Assembly: GCA_963838375.1 (NCBI GenBank)
Contig: CAWIQY010000015.1
Span: 806,001 to 870,000, forward strand
Reading direction: 5' to 3'
Length of the DNA stretch: 64,000 nucleotides
DNA from: DVED01 sp963838375
GTDB taxonomy: Bacteria > Cyanobacteriota > Cyanobacteriia > Cyanobacteriales > Geitlerinemataceae
The position numbers and the translations under genes were made by a program. Below are positions 33,633 to 42,480 of this stretch, piece by piece. Position 1 is the first letter of the stretch, and every line of letters begins with the position of its first letter. Below the pieces are notes generated by a model. That model worked only from the letters and a program-made list of their open reading frames with translations, did not search any database and was not told the origin of the DNA.

Positions 33633-35954
33633 CTATTCTGCCTCCCCTGCTGCCAGCGCCGCGTTCGTTTTCTGACGATCGAGTTTCAGCACCAACACCC
33701 CCAAAGGCGGCAAACACAAATCCATAGAATAAGGACAATTGTGGAACGACCACTCATCGGTCCACTTCCCTCCCAGATTGCCCATGTTGCTCCCGCCATA
33801 CTCGCGAGAATCGCTATTAAACAGTTCGGTATAAAAACCCGCTTCGGGAACCCCAATTCGGTAATGGCTGTGGGGTTGCGGCGTAAAGTTACACACCACC
33901 ACCACAAACTCCTCGGGATCTTGACCCCGACGGATAAACGACACAACGCTATGGCGGTTGTCATTACAGTCAATCCACTCAAACCCCGCTCGATCGAAAT
34001 CTTGGCTATAGAGCGCCGGTTCGCTGCAATATAGCTTATTGAGATTGCTCATAAAATCTTTGAGCTGCCGATGCGGTTCGTGCTGCAACAAGTTCCACTC
34101 CAAATCGCCCCAGACGTTCCATTCGCTCCACTGTCCGAACTCCATGCTCATGAACAGCGTATTCTTGCCGGGATGCGAGAACATATACGAATACAAACAA
34201 CGCAAGTTAGCAAACTTCTGCCACTCATCCCCCGGCACTTTCCCCAGCATATTGCTCTTACCATGCACCACCTCATCGTGGGATAGCGCCAGCATATAGT
34301 TTTCGCTGTGGTGGTACCACATACTGAACGTGATATTGTTCTGGTGGAACTGGCGGAACCAAGGGTCCATGCTGAAGTAGTCGAGCATATCGTGCATCCA
34401 GCCCATATTCCACTTCAGATTGAAACCCAACCCCCCCACATAGGTCGGCCAAGACACCATCGGCCAAGATGTAGACTCCTCGGCAATGGAAAGAGCTCCG
34501 GGAAAGTAACTGAAAACGGCATGATTGGTTTGGCGCAAAAAGTCAGCCGCTTCGATATTTTCCCGCCCGCCATATTGGTTCGTCACCCACTCGCCCGGCT
34601 CGCGGCAATAGTCCAAATACAGCATGGACGCCACGGCATCGACCCGAATCCCATCGATATGATACTTGTCGAACCAGAAGAGAGCATTCGCCACTAAGAA
34701 GTTACGGACTTCGTTACGCCCGTAGTTAAACACCAGCGTGCCCCATTCCTTATGTTCGCCTTTGCGGGGATCGGCGTGTTCGTAAAGGTGCGTACCGTCG
34801 AAAAAGGCTAAGCCGTGTCCGTCTTTGGGGAAATGACCGGGAACCCAGTCTACCAGAACCCCAATTCCATTTTGATGGCATAGATCGATCAGGTACATCA
34901 AATCCTCGGGACTGCCATAGCGAGAAGTCGCGGCATAGTATCCGGTGACTTGATAGCCCCACGAGCCGTCGAATGGGTGTTCGGCAACGGGAAGGACTTC
35001 GATGTGAGTAAAGCCGAGTTCCTTGACGTAGGGAATCAGTTTGTCTGCGAGTTCTCGGTAGGTGAGAAAGCGGGCTCCCGGCTTTAAATCGGCAACGGCA
35101 ACCGGGGGGACAATTTGACCGTCGGGCAACTGTGCGGGTTCGTCCCAAGACCCGTGCAACCATGAGCCTATATGAAGTTCGTAAACGGAAATTGGATGAA
35201 CCAGGGGATCGCGGTTGCGGCGTTGTTCTAACCATTCGGCGTCGTTCCAAGTATAACGATCGAGGTCGGTAACGATCGACGCGGTTTTGGGTCGGACTTC
35301 CTGCTGGTATCCATAGGGATCGGATTTTTCGTAAATATGACCGTCTTGGTTCTTGATTTCGTACTTGTAGGACGCTCCGACGCCTAATTCGGGAACGAAG
35401 AGTTCCCAAACACCATTGCCCCGTATCGCCATTTGGTGCTGGCGTCCGTCCCAGCTATTAAAATCCCCAAGGATGGAAATATTGCGGGCATTGGGCGCCC
35501 ACACGGCAAAGTAGACCCCTTTGACCCCATCGAGTTCCATCGGGTGAGCGCCTAGCTTTTCGTAGATGCGGTGGTGGTTCCCTTCCCCGAATAGGTGAAT
35601 GTCCATATCGGTGAGTTTGGAGGAGCGAAAAGCATAAGGATCGTAGACGACACGATCGTGTCCACCCTTCTGAATTCGCAGTTGGTAGCTGGAGGGGAAA
35701 GAATCACTGGCACCACTGGGAGAATCGATGACGCACTCGAAGAAATGGGGATGATGCGTCGCTTCCATGGGGTATTCTGTACGTTCTTGGGGCAGAATCA
35801 CCCAGGCGGCATCGGCATCGGGTAGGTAGGCTCGCACTGCCCATACTTTTCGATCGCCGCGTTCGACCCGATGGGGACCGAGGACTTCAAAGGGATCGCG
35901 ATGCTGGTTGTAGACAATCCGATCGATCTGTTCTGGCGCAATGGTGATGGACAT
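33633..35954 (-). CDS. glgB: 1,4-alpha-glucan branching enzyme
   Basis: GH13 enzyme that introduces alpha-1,6 branches into glycogen. 773 residues. An N-terminal CBM48-type domain (GVYFAVWAPNARNISILGDF) precedes the TIM barrel. Catalytic residues are in DGIRVDAVASMLYLDY (nucleophile Asp), ALSIAEESTSWP (acid/base Glu) and LALSHDEVVHGK (transition-state Asp). GHFPKDGHGLAFFDGTHLYE is typical of bacterial GlgB. Convergent with ugd; no other glg gene is near. Confidence 0.97.
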   Translation of the reverse strand: MSITIAPEQIDRIVYNQHRDPFEVLGPHRVERGDRKVWAVRAYLPDADAAWVILPQERTEYPMEATHHPHFFECVIDSPSGASDSFPSSYQLRIQKGGHDRVVYDPYAFRSSKLTDMDIHLFGEGNHHRIYEKLGAHPMELDGVKGVYFAVWAPNARNISILGDFNSWDGRQHQMAIRGNGVWELFVPELGVGASYKYEIKNQDGHIYEKSDPYGYQQEVRPKTASIVTDLDRYTWNDAEWLEQRRNRDPLVHPISVYELHIGSWLHGSWDEPAQLPDGQIVPPVAVADLKPGARFLTYRELADKLIPYVKELGFTHIEVLPVAEHPFDGSWGYQVTGYYAATSRYGSPEDLMYLIDLCHQNGIGVLVDWVPGHFPKDGHGLAFFDGTHLYEHADPRKGEHKEWGTLVFNYGRNEVRNFLVANALFWFDKYHIDGIRVDAVASMLYLDYCREPGEWVTNQYGGRENIEAADFLRQTNHAVFSYFPGALSIAEESTSWPMVSWPTYVGGLGFNLKWNMGWMHDMLDYFSMDPWFRQFHQNNITFSMWYHHSENYMLALSHDEVVHGKSNMLGKVPGDEWQKFANLRCLYSYMFSHPGKNTLFMSMEFGQWSEWNVWGDLEWNLLQHEPHRQLKDFMSNLNKLYCSEPALYSQDFDRAGFEWIDCNDNRHSVVSFIRRGQDPEEFVVVVCNFTPQPHSHYRIGVPEAGFYTELFNSDSREYGGSNMGNLGGKWTDEWSFHNCPYSMDLCLPPLGVLVLKLDRQKTNAALAAGEAE

Positions 35955-36050
35955 GAATCTACCTATTGAAGTTAAACAATAATTAATAAAGCTTTACCAA
36001 CTGTAATAAACACTAGCAAATCTCTGCCAAAGTCTCAAATGGTTGATAGG

Positions 36051-36078
36051 GCGAGTGGTTAGTGGCGAGTGGCGAGTG
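36051..36078. repeat. Four-unit heptamer array
   Basis: GCGAGTG, GTTAGTG, GCGAGTG, GCGAGTG lie 30 bp beyond the stop of the 36108 gene and upstream of glgB. Confidence 0.6.
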
Positions 36079-36107
36079 GTTGCCCTTACCTAGTTGGCGG
36101 GTGAGGG

Positions 36108-36419
36108 TTACAAGAAGGGCAGCAAGGTGCGGAAAAATTTGAGTAGGCGCAAGAGGAAAACAGTTTGCTCGATGTCGGGACTCACCGATGGAGGAGAGGG
36201 GGAAGTTTGGAGTTGCTCCTGCAATTGTGCATACTGGGCAGCAGTAAGGGATGTTCCGTCAATAGGCGATCGGGCTTCGGTAATAATTTCAGTTCGCAAA
36301 ATCTCTTCGGGAATCTCTTCTGGGGGTGGCAGAGCTATCGCCTGCGTACAGACACCTAGCACCAATCCCAACGATAAACCAAAGCATGCCATTGGGAAAG
36401 CTATTTCGATCGTTCGCAT
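36108..36419 (-). CDS. Conserved exported cyanobacterial protein of unknown function
   Basis: 103 residues from ATG 36417-36419 (MRTIEIAFPMA). A hydrophobic signal segment (CFGLSLGLVLGVCTQAIA) is followed by Pro-rich LPPPEEIPEEILRTEII, the motif TEARSPIDGTSLTAAQYAQL, and a C-terminal amphipathic or membrane-associated helix. The TEARSPIDG...LTAAQYA block is, to my recollection, shared by short secreted proteins across cyanobacteria, with no known function. It is convergent with nothing and has the heptamer array after its stop. Confidence 0.75.
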   Translation of the reverse strand: MRTIEIAFPMACFGLSLGLVLGVCTQAIALPPPEEIPEEILRTEIITEARSPIDGTSLTAAQYAQLQEQLQTSPSPPSVSPDIEQTVFLLRLLKFFRTLLPFL

Positions 36420-36978
36420 ATTTTTCAACCTTGGCGACAATTTTCCGAAAATCCCGGTGGTGCTTGGATAGAAGACCCATTGTTGAAGAGAGTTGTCAGC
36501 CCGGTGAGGTCAGACAATCTCACCGATCCCTAAATCCCGATTAAAATGGGAGCCTTTAACTGTGTTTCCTCCTCTAATCAGTATGGCTGTTTCATTTTCT
36601 CTAGGGGCGCATTCTATAGGGGCACAGGATCGCGGAGGGATTCCCTCTAGGGTTGCCCCGAGATCTGAAATGACCGAGAGGGCTTCGCTGGAGCGGGGTC
36701 GAGACCCCGTGCCGACCCCGACAAAACCCTCGTTTTTCTCAGAAAGAAATATCCTTGCCCAGAATCAGGCTCTTCCTAAATGCTTAAGTAAAAACGACTA
36801 ATATCGAGTTCGATCTAATATTTAATCAGATAGTGACATCCTCGGTTGACAAAAATCTCCCTCTGGTAATCTCAATCAAGTATTCTTGTTGAGCAGGTGA
36901 GAGATTGGCGATCGACCATCAACAATCAGCACTTCTAGTTCTAGCACTGTTGTTCAGTTAAAAAAATTGGGGACAATT
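36420..36978. other. Intergenic region before the ftsL-like gene
   Basis: About 560 bp. A plus-strand frame at 36562-36801 has no ribosome site and a composition unlike protein. An imperfect GGTC/GACC-rich palindrome occurs near 36694-36720. I see no RNA gene or terminator. Confidence 0.4.
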
Positions 36979-37566
36979 ATGGCTCTTGCTCTAAAATCTC
37001 ATCCTGAAGACCGATACGATCGATTTAGCCCATCGGTGGCTGCCAAACCCTATGCAAAAATCACTCCCATTGCTAAGCGATCGCGCCTTCCAATAGCGGC
37101 AGTTTTCTCAGAAGCACCAACGGCAATCCTTAGAGATGCCCAAGAGCAGAAGATTGTTCCTCCAAAAAAGCCTCAGCCAGGGGAGCGTGTGGTTCGATTT
37201 CAGTCATCTGCCCAACTCGCCCCGGCTTGGCTACAATGGTTGGTCGCCCTCCAGCGAGGTTCCTCAGCCATCGGATTTTGCCTTGTTTGTGCAACCCTGG
37301 TTGTGTATGGCAATACGGTTTATTCTCAACAGAAATGGGATAGCGCCACGCAACAGCTCGACAATTTGCACCGAGACGAACGACAGCTCGATCTGATGAC
37401 AGAGGCGCTGAAACATCAAATTGCCGAGCAGACGGAGCAATCCGGAACGGGTTTAATTCCCCAGCAACCGTCCAACTTTTTGTTGCTGCCTTCGATGTCC
37501 GCACGTCCCGCTCCTCCCTCTGGGGTCTCTCGTCCTCCCTATGATGCTCTCCCGAAGGGATACTGA
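36979..37566 (+). CDS. FtsL-like bitopic membrane protein
   Basis: 195 residues from ATG 36979 (MALALKSHPEDRYDRF). A basic cytosolic N-terminus of about 95 residues leads to one membrane helix (GSSAIGFCLVCATLVVYG). A periplasmic coiled-coil follows (SQQKWDSATQQLDNLHRDER..., MTEALKHQIAEQ), then a Pro-rich tail. This topology and its position 60 bp before the division transpeptidase gene match FtsL/FtsB-type divisome proteins, which scaffold FtsW-FtsI. Sequence identity among FtsL proteins is low, so the call rests on architecture and neighbourhood. Confidence 0.7.
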   Translation: MALALKSHPEDRYDRFSPSVAAKPYAKITPIAKRSRLPIAAVFSEAPTAILRDAQEQKIVPPKKPQPGERVVRFQSSAQLAPAWLQWLVALQRGSSAIGFCLVCATLVVYGNTVYSQQKWDSATQQLDNLHRDERQLDLMTEALKHQIAEQTEQSGTGLIPQQPSNFLLLPSMSARPAPPSGVSRPPYDALPKGY

Positions 37567-37628
37567 GCGTTGGTTAGCGGTAGGGTGATGAACGTTTAAC
37601 TATCGAGATCGGTGACTTGAGAAGGGCA

Positions 37629-39521
37629 ATGAATCGCAAAAAAACGACGATCGATCGAGGCAAACTTGGCGTTGTCCGGAATCTTCCGGTTGTACGCCAA
37701 TCTGAGGGGTTAACTCCAAAACAACAGCAGGGGATGACTCCACCCCAGAGGCAACAGAGAACGGAATCGCCGCCGGACTGGCAGAACCGCGCTCCCATTG
37801 CCCGCAGTTTGCCGATACCCGCGATGCTGCACAATCTATTACAGGCTCGACCCTCTCAACAGAGACTCGTACTCGTGTGGATTGTCTTGGTGATGGGAGG
37901 GGTGGGACTATGCGCGAATTTGTTCAAGTTACAAATTTGGCAAGCCTCTCGACTGCAAAAAGTTGCCCAGCAACAGCATCTGCGATTACCCCCCTTCGTG
38001 CCGCGTCGGTCGATCGTAGATCGAGACAACCACCTCCTGGCAACCGATCGACTGTCGTACAATCTCTATGTTCACCCATTCCTGTTTAAACTATCCTACG
38101 AGGATGTGGCTAGCCAACTGGCTCCCGTTTTGCGTCGTTCTCAAGACGATCTTCTACAAGCTTTCCATTCTGCCTCTAGCGGGATTCGACTAGCCGAGCA
38201 ACTGAGCGAATCGGAAACGAGGGAAGTCACAAATTTGAAAATCGATGGTTTGGAACTGATCCAACGCCCAACTCGCAGTTATCCTCGCGAGGATTGGACG
38301 GCGGAAGTGTTGGGATATGTCAATGTTGAGGGAGAGGCTCAAGCGGGAGTAGAATTGAGCCAGCAGGATGTCCTAACCCGCGATGGAAAGCAGTCTCAAG
38401 GCATTTTAGAACAAGGGATGCTCGATCGCTACGCACCGCCTTTCGTTCGCATCGACGATCTCCGGCTCAAATTAACGGTGGATAGTCGTTTACAAAGGTT
38501 GGTTCGCCCCATTTTAAACGCTCAGGTTGCCAATTTTGGCGCGAAACGGGGAACGGTGATGGTGATGGATGCGCGGGATGGTTCCCTTCTGTGTTTGGTC
38601 ACCAGTCCGTCCTACAATCCTAACGAGTATTTTAAAGCTGACCTGGAAACCTTGAAAAACTGGTCGGTTACGGATTTGTACGAGCCGGGATCGACGTTTA
38701 AACCCGTTAATGTGGCGATCGCTTTAGAAGCAGGAGCCATCTCGCCTTACTCGAGTTTTTACGATCCCGGTCAAATTATCATAGACGGCTGGCCGATTAA
38801 CAATGCTGGCGGTGGCGGTGGCGGACAGATCGATGTCACCGATATTCTCCGGTTTTCCAGCAACGTGGGAATGGTACGCATCATGCAACAAATGGATCGT
38901 TCCCAATACTATGACTGGTTGGTCAAAATTGGTCTGGGAGAGCAATCTTATATCGATCTTCCTTTTGAAACCCCTAGTCAACTGAAAGTACGAGAGCAAT
39001 TTACCGGATCGTCTGTGGAAGCCGCAACGGCAGCGTTTGGTCAAGGATTTGCTCTGACACCCATCCAAATGCTCCGCATCCAAGGCGCTTTGGCAAATGG
39101 GGGTAAATTGGTGACGCCTCACGTTGTGCAGGGGTTGTACGACAGTGAAAACAACCTCCAGTGGAAACCGGATTTACCTAAACCCAAACAAGTGTTCTCG
39201 CCGGAGACGACGAAGACGGTGTTGGAGATGATGGAAACAGTGGTGGAAGCGGGTACGGGTACGAGAGCCAATTTTCCCGGCTATCGTGTGGCTGGGAAAA
39301 CGGGGACGGCACAGAAAATTACTGCGGGGGGCGGTTATTCGGATTATGCGATCGTTACCAGTTTTGTGGGAATTTTTCCGGTAGAAGCACCGCGTTATGT
39401 GGTTTTGGCTGTGGTAGACGAACCCATGGGCGGTTCGGGGGGGGAAGTGGCAGCACCGATCGTGAAGTCGGTGATGGAATTGCTCGTTGGGATCGACGGT
39501 ATTGCTCCGAGTCAGAATTGA
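37629..39521 (+). CDS. ftsI: Penicillin-binding protein 2/3, peptidoglycan D,D-transpeptidase FtsI
   Basis: Class B PBP that cross-links septal peptidoglycan. 630 residues from ATG 37629 (MNRKKTTIDRG). A basic, Gln-rich cytosolic leader precedes one membrane helix (LVLVWIVLVMGGVGLCANLF). A PBP dimerisation domain opens with FVPRRSIVDRDNHLLATD. The transpeptidase domain has EPGSTFKPVN with the nucleophile Ser, FSSNVGM (SxN) and VAGKTGTAQK (KTG). The long cytosolic leader is usual for cyanobacterial FtsI. It follows the ftsL-like gene on the same strand. Confidence 0.95.
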   Translation: MNRKKTTIDRGKLGVVRNLPVVRQSEGLTPKQQQGMTPPQRQQRTESPPDWQNRAPIARSLPIPAMLHNLLQARPSQQRLVLVWIVLVMGGVGLCANLFKLQIWQASRLQKVAQQQHLRLPPFVPRRSIVDRDNHLLATDRLSYNLYVHPFLFKLSYEDVASQLAPVLRRSQDDLLQAFHSASSGIRLAEQLSESETREVTNLKIDGLELIQRPTRSYPREDWTAEVLGYVNVEGEAQAGVELSQQDVLTRDGKQSQGILEQGMLDRYAPPFVRIDDLRLKLTVDSRLQRLVRPILNAQVANFGAKRGTVMVMDARDGSLLCLVTSPSYNPNEYFKADLETLKNWSVTDLYEPGSTFKPVNVAIALEAGAISPYSSFYDPGQIIIDGWPINNAGGGGGGQIDVTDILRFSSNVGMVRIMQQMDRSQYYDWLVKIGLGEQSYIDLPFETPSQLKVREQFTGSSVEAATAAFGQGFALTPIQMLRIQGALANGGKLVTPHVVQGLYDSENNLQWKPDLPKPKQVFSPETTKTVLEMMETVVEAGTGTRANFPGYRVAGKTGTAQKITAGGGYSDYAIVTSFVGIFPVEAPRYVVLAVVDEPMGGSGGEVAAPIVKSVMELLVGIDGIAPSQN

Positions 39522-39583
39522 CATTCCCATCGCCCGCACTCTCCAACCTGCTTTGCTTCGGTTGGTGTCAAGGCTAACTTTGT

Positions 39584-40954
39584 TCAACGAAAGAATAGGG
39601 GAAGATGGACTCTGAATAAACTACCCACGTCTAGTTCACTTTTAATCGTGAGATGACCTTGGTGATGATTGACGATCGCTCGCGCAATGGCTAATCCCAA
39701 ACCTGTGCCGCCAGTTTTGCGAGAACGATTGCTATCCACACGGTAAAACCGCTCGAAAATTCGGGTTTGCTCGCCCGGCGCAATGCCAATTCCTGTATCT
39801 TGTACTGTGATGGATGCAGTGCGATCGGAAAATGCTAAACTCAGCACCACATCACCTCCAGCAGGTGTGTACGTGATAGCGTTGGCAATCAAGTTTGAGA
39901 CTAGACGATAGAGTTGTGATTCATGACCCAGAACATAGATATCGTCATCAGGAATTTGGCTCGTTAAGTCAATGTCTGAAGCCGTCGCCAGCTCTAAAAA
40001 TTCTTCAGCCAAATCGCTCACTAAATCGTTTAAGCAACAGGGCTGAAATGGTCTTGGCAATGAACTTTGCTCAAGACTGGTCAAAAACAGTAAGTCTGCA
40101 ATCAAATGGCTCAGCCGTCTTCCCTGTCGCTCAACCGTATGGAGCATCATAGAGATATCCTGTTGATTAGATGGAGGTAGGCGTAGGATCGCTTCCACCG
40201 TTGCTAAGAGGCTAGCAAGGGGCGATCGCAGTTCGTGGGCAGCATTGGCAGTGAACTGTTGCTGCTGCTGATAAGACTGATAAATCGGCTGCATCGCCAA
40301 GCCTGAGAGCCACCAACTAGAGACAGCGACCAAACCCAAGGCAAGGGGAAGCCCGATCGCCAAAATCCATTGAATTCGACGGGTTTCAGCGTCAAAAAGC
40401 TCTAAGGTACGCCCAATCTGCAAATAACCCCAGGATGGCTGAGTGCGAGATGAATCTACTTGATGATGAGCATTGGCACTATGCAAGATCGTCGTGAATT
40501 GGTGATAGCGAATTCCATTGGCTGTGGGAAATGTTTGCCAAGGGGTACGGCTCAGCGTTTTGGGAAGTGAGGGTGGTTGATTGGGGGAAAAAGCTAGGAG
40601 TTTTCCTTGACAATCGAACAGACGAATATAGTAAGTGCTGCGATCGCTGATGCCAATCGTATGTCGTTGAATCAGAGTGGGATTGGTGCGGCAAAATTGT
40701 CCAGCCAAACACAAATCCGGAAAAATCTGCTGCAACACTGTCGTCGGATCGCCCGAAGCCGGTAGCCTGGGTTCCAGGCTGTCATGCAGCGTTCCCGCGA
40801 TCGACTCAATCTCCCGTTCTAAAGCTGCCCAGCTTGCCTGAATAAGCGCTCGATATATCCCAAATCCAGATACGCTTAAAATTACCCCCATAACCAGCGC
40901 ATACCAGAGGGCTAACCGGATACGACTGCGGCGAAAAAGCTGGTGGCTATCCAT
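39584..40954 (-). CDS. rppB: Sensor histidine kinase RppB (NrsS-like)
   Basis: Membrane sensor of a two-component pair. 456 residues: a first membrane helix (LWYALVMGVILSVSGFG), a periplasmic sensor of about 150 residues with two cysteines (DLCLAGQFC), a second helix (ILAIGLPLALGLVAVSSWWL), then H box NAAHELRSPLASLL, N box VSNLIANAITYTP, G1 DTGIGIAPGE and G2 GTGLGLAIARAI. The pair corresponds to RppA-RppB of Synechocystis, linked to redox and nickel responses. Divergent metal-efflux genes support metal sensing. It begins 12 bp after the rppA stop. Confidence 0.88.
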   Translation of the reverse strand: MDSHQLFRRSRIRLALWYALVMGVILSVSGFGIYRALIQASWAALEREIESIAGTLHDSLEPRLPASGDPTTVLQQIFPDLCLAGQFCRTNPTLIQRHTIGISDRSTYYIRLFDCQGKLLAFSPNQPPSLPKTLSRTPWQTFPTANGIRYHQFTTILHSANAHHQVDSSRTQPSWGYLQIGRTLELFDAETRRIQWILAIGLPLALGLVAVSSWWLSGLAMQPIYQSYQQQQQFTANAAHELRSPLASLLATVEAILRLPPSNQQDISMMLHTVERQGRRLSHLIADLLFLTSLEQSSLPRPFQPCCLNDLVSDLAEEFLELATASDIDLTSQIPDDDIYVLGHESQLYRLVSNLIANAITYTPAGGDVVLSLAFSDRTASITVQDTGIGIAPGEQTRIFERFYRVDSNRSRKTGGTGLGLAIARAIVNHHQGHLTIKSELDVGSLFRVHLPLFFR

Positions 40955-40966
40955 GATGGGTACTAC

Positions 40967-41659
40967 TCACAGAGATGTGTTGAAACGATAACCTTGGCCG
41001 GGAATTGTTTCAATTGGGCAGTTGCAGCTATAACTGGCTAACTTGCGTCGCAACAGCCGCATTTGTGCTGCGACCACATTGCTAATCGGTTCTTCATCGA
41101 GATCCCAGAGTTGATGCCGAATTTTGCTACCTGCAATAATGCGATCGGGATTTTGCATGAGGTAAGCGAGGATTTGAAATTCCTTAACAGTTAGAGGAAT
41201 TATTTGAGGCGTTCGCTCTGACCCAAAACACAACGCATTATTGGCATAATCTAGCGTGAATGCGCCAATGGTCAGGTTTTGGGGCTGGAACTGGGGCGAT
41301 CGCCGCTGAAGCGCCCGCAGCCGTGCCAATAGTTCTTCCATCACAAACGGCTTGACCAAATAATCATCGGCTCCGGCATCCAACCCGGTCACGCGGTTTT
41401 CAGGCTGACCCAGGGCGGTGAGCATCAGCACAGGTAAAGGATTTTGGTGTAATCTGAGCCGCTGACATAACTCTAACCCCGAGATCTCTGGGAGTAGCCA
41501 ATCTACGATCGCCACGCTGTAGTCGGTCCATTGGCTCTCCAGATAATGCCACGCCTGAGCCCCATCGGGCACCCAATCCACCACATATCTTTCAGTGACT
41601 AAGACTTGCTTAATTGCCAGCCCCAAATCGACTTCATCTTCCACCAGCAAGATTCGCAT
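40967..41659 (-). CDS. rppA: OmpR-family response regulator RppA (NrsR-like)
   Basis: 230 residues from ATG 41657-41659 (MRILLVEDEVDLGLAIKQ). The receiver has the acidic pair LVEDE, phospho-Asp in AIVDWLLPEISGLEL, and Lys in YLVKPF. A linker RRSPQFQPQNLTIGAF leads to a winged-helix DNA-binding domain (PLTVKEFQILAYLMQN...QGYRFN). It is the first gene of the rppA-rppB operon. An 11-bp-period TTTCAT repeat lies 50-70 bp upstream, between it and the divergent efflux operon, and is its likely target. Confidence 0.9.
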   Translation of the reverse strand: MRILLVEDEVDLGLAIKQVLVTERYVVDWVPDGAQAWHYLESQWTDYSVAIVDWLLPEISGLELCQRLRLHQNPLPVLMLTALGQPENRVTGLDAGADDYLVKPFVMEELLARLRALQRRSPQFQPQNLTIGAFTLDYANNALCFGSERTPQIIPLTVKEFQILAYLMQNPDRIIAGSKIRHQLWDLDEEPISNVVAAQMRLLRRKLASYSCNCPIETIPGQGYRFNTSL

Positions 41660-41707
41660 AGCCTTCAAGAAATCAACTGCAAGCCTGATTTTACCGAAGC
41701 TACTTCC

Positions 41708-41728
41708 ATTTCATCTGGATTTCATCTG
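41708..41728. promoter_or_regulatory. Direct-repeat operator for an OmpR-type regulator
   Basis: ATTTCATCTG occurs twice (41708-41717 and 41719-41728) with an 11-bp period, the spacing at which two OmpR/PhoB-type subunits bind one face of DNA. TTCAT direct repeats of this style are known operators of cyanobacterial metal regulators such as CopR. It lies between divergent rppA and the efflux adaptor gene, so it could control both directions. Confidence 0.6.
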
Positions 41729-41785
41729 CCCTGTGGCAGACTACGGAAGATTTTGTTTAACACCGCGCCATTGTGAGGAAGTATC

Positions 41786-42472
41786 ATGAAACCCTTTCGG
41801 ATAGCTAGTTCCATTCTTGCAGTCAGTTTAGCGATCGGTACACCCAACCCTGGGTTTGCTCATGTTGGACACGGCGATGAATTTCAGGCAGAAGGGGGAA
41901 TTAATCGGGTTGCGGTGAATGCCGAGACCGATCCCTTACTCGGAATTGAAGTCAACCCCATTGAGCCAGCTACCGATAGCAACTCTGCTGTTCTCATCCC
42001 TGTCACCGCGTTAGTTGATGCGAACGGCAAACAATTGGTGTTTGTACAATATGAGAATTTTTATGAGCCCGTTCCGGTGACAACGGGCGCGACTCAGGGC
42101 GAACTGATTGAAATCACTCAAGGATTGGCGCTTGGGGAGAAGCTCGTAACTCAAGGCAGTTTGTCGCTCTACGCCCAATCGCGCAAAACCCAAACCGCTG
42201 ATACAGAAACTCGTCCAGAGGCGATTGCTTCTCCTCCAACGGATGCAGCGTCTCATGCTCAGGCAGATGCTCAGGGAATCCCCCATAGCCACGATACCTC
42301 TGGCAATCTCGTCTCCCAGGCCGGTGAAACGGCTCCAGCATCGAGCGGATTGCCGATGGGGATTTTAGCCGCAGTTGGCGGTGTAGGAGTAGCGCTGTTG
42401 GTCGGGGCGATCGTCTTCATGGGTGGCGGAGGCAAAAAGAAGAGCACTTTTTCTGACAAGAAAGGGGGCTAA
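41786..42472 (+). CDS. Truncated RND efflux adaptor-like exported protein with C-terminal membrane anchor
   Basis: 228 residues, ATG 41786. A signal peptide (ASSILAVSLAIGTPNPGFA) is followed by HVGHGDEF and NAETDPLLGIEVNPIE. A beta domain reads VLIPVTALVDANGKQLVFV, then EPVPVTTGATQGELIEITQG and LALGEKLVTQGSL. That domain resembles the membrane-proximal part of CzcB/CusB-type adaptors, but the usual hairpin and lipoyl domains are absent. A His-containing linker (IPHSHDT) leads to one C-terminal helix (MGILAAVGGVGVALLVGAIV) and a Lys-rich end. It is 8 bp from the RND pump gene and clearly co-transcribed. Confidence 0.8.
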   Translation: MKPFRIASSILAVSLAIGTPNPGFAHVGHGDEFQAEGGINRVAVNAETDPLLGIEVNPIEPATDSNSAVLIPVTALVDANGKQLVFVQYENFYEPVPVTTGATQGELIEITQGLALGEKLVTQGSLSLYAQSRKTQTADTETRPEAIASPPTDAASHAQADAQGIPHSHDTSGNLVSQAGETAPASSGLPMGILAAVGGVGVALLVGAIVFMGGGGKKKSTFSDKKGG

Positions 42473-42480
42473 TCATTTAA

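Noticed and set aside
36562..36801. 79-codon plus-strand frame
   Set aside because: Composition dominated by palindromic GGTC/GACC repeat sequence; no ribosome site or recognisable domain.
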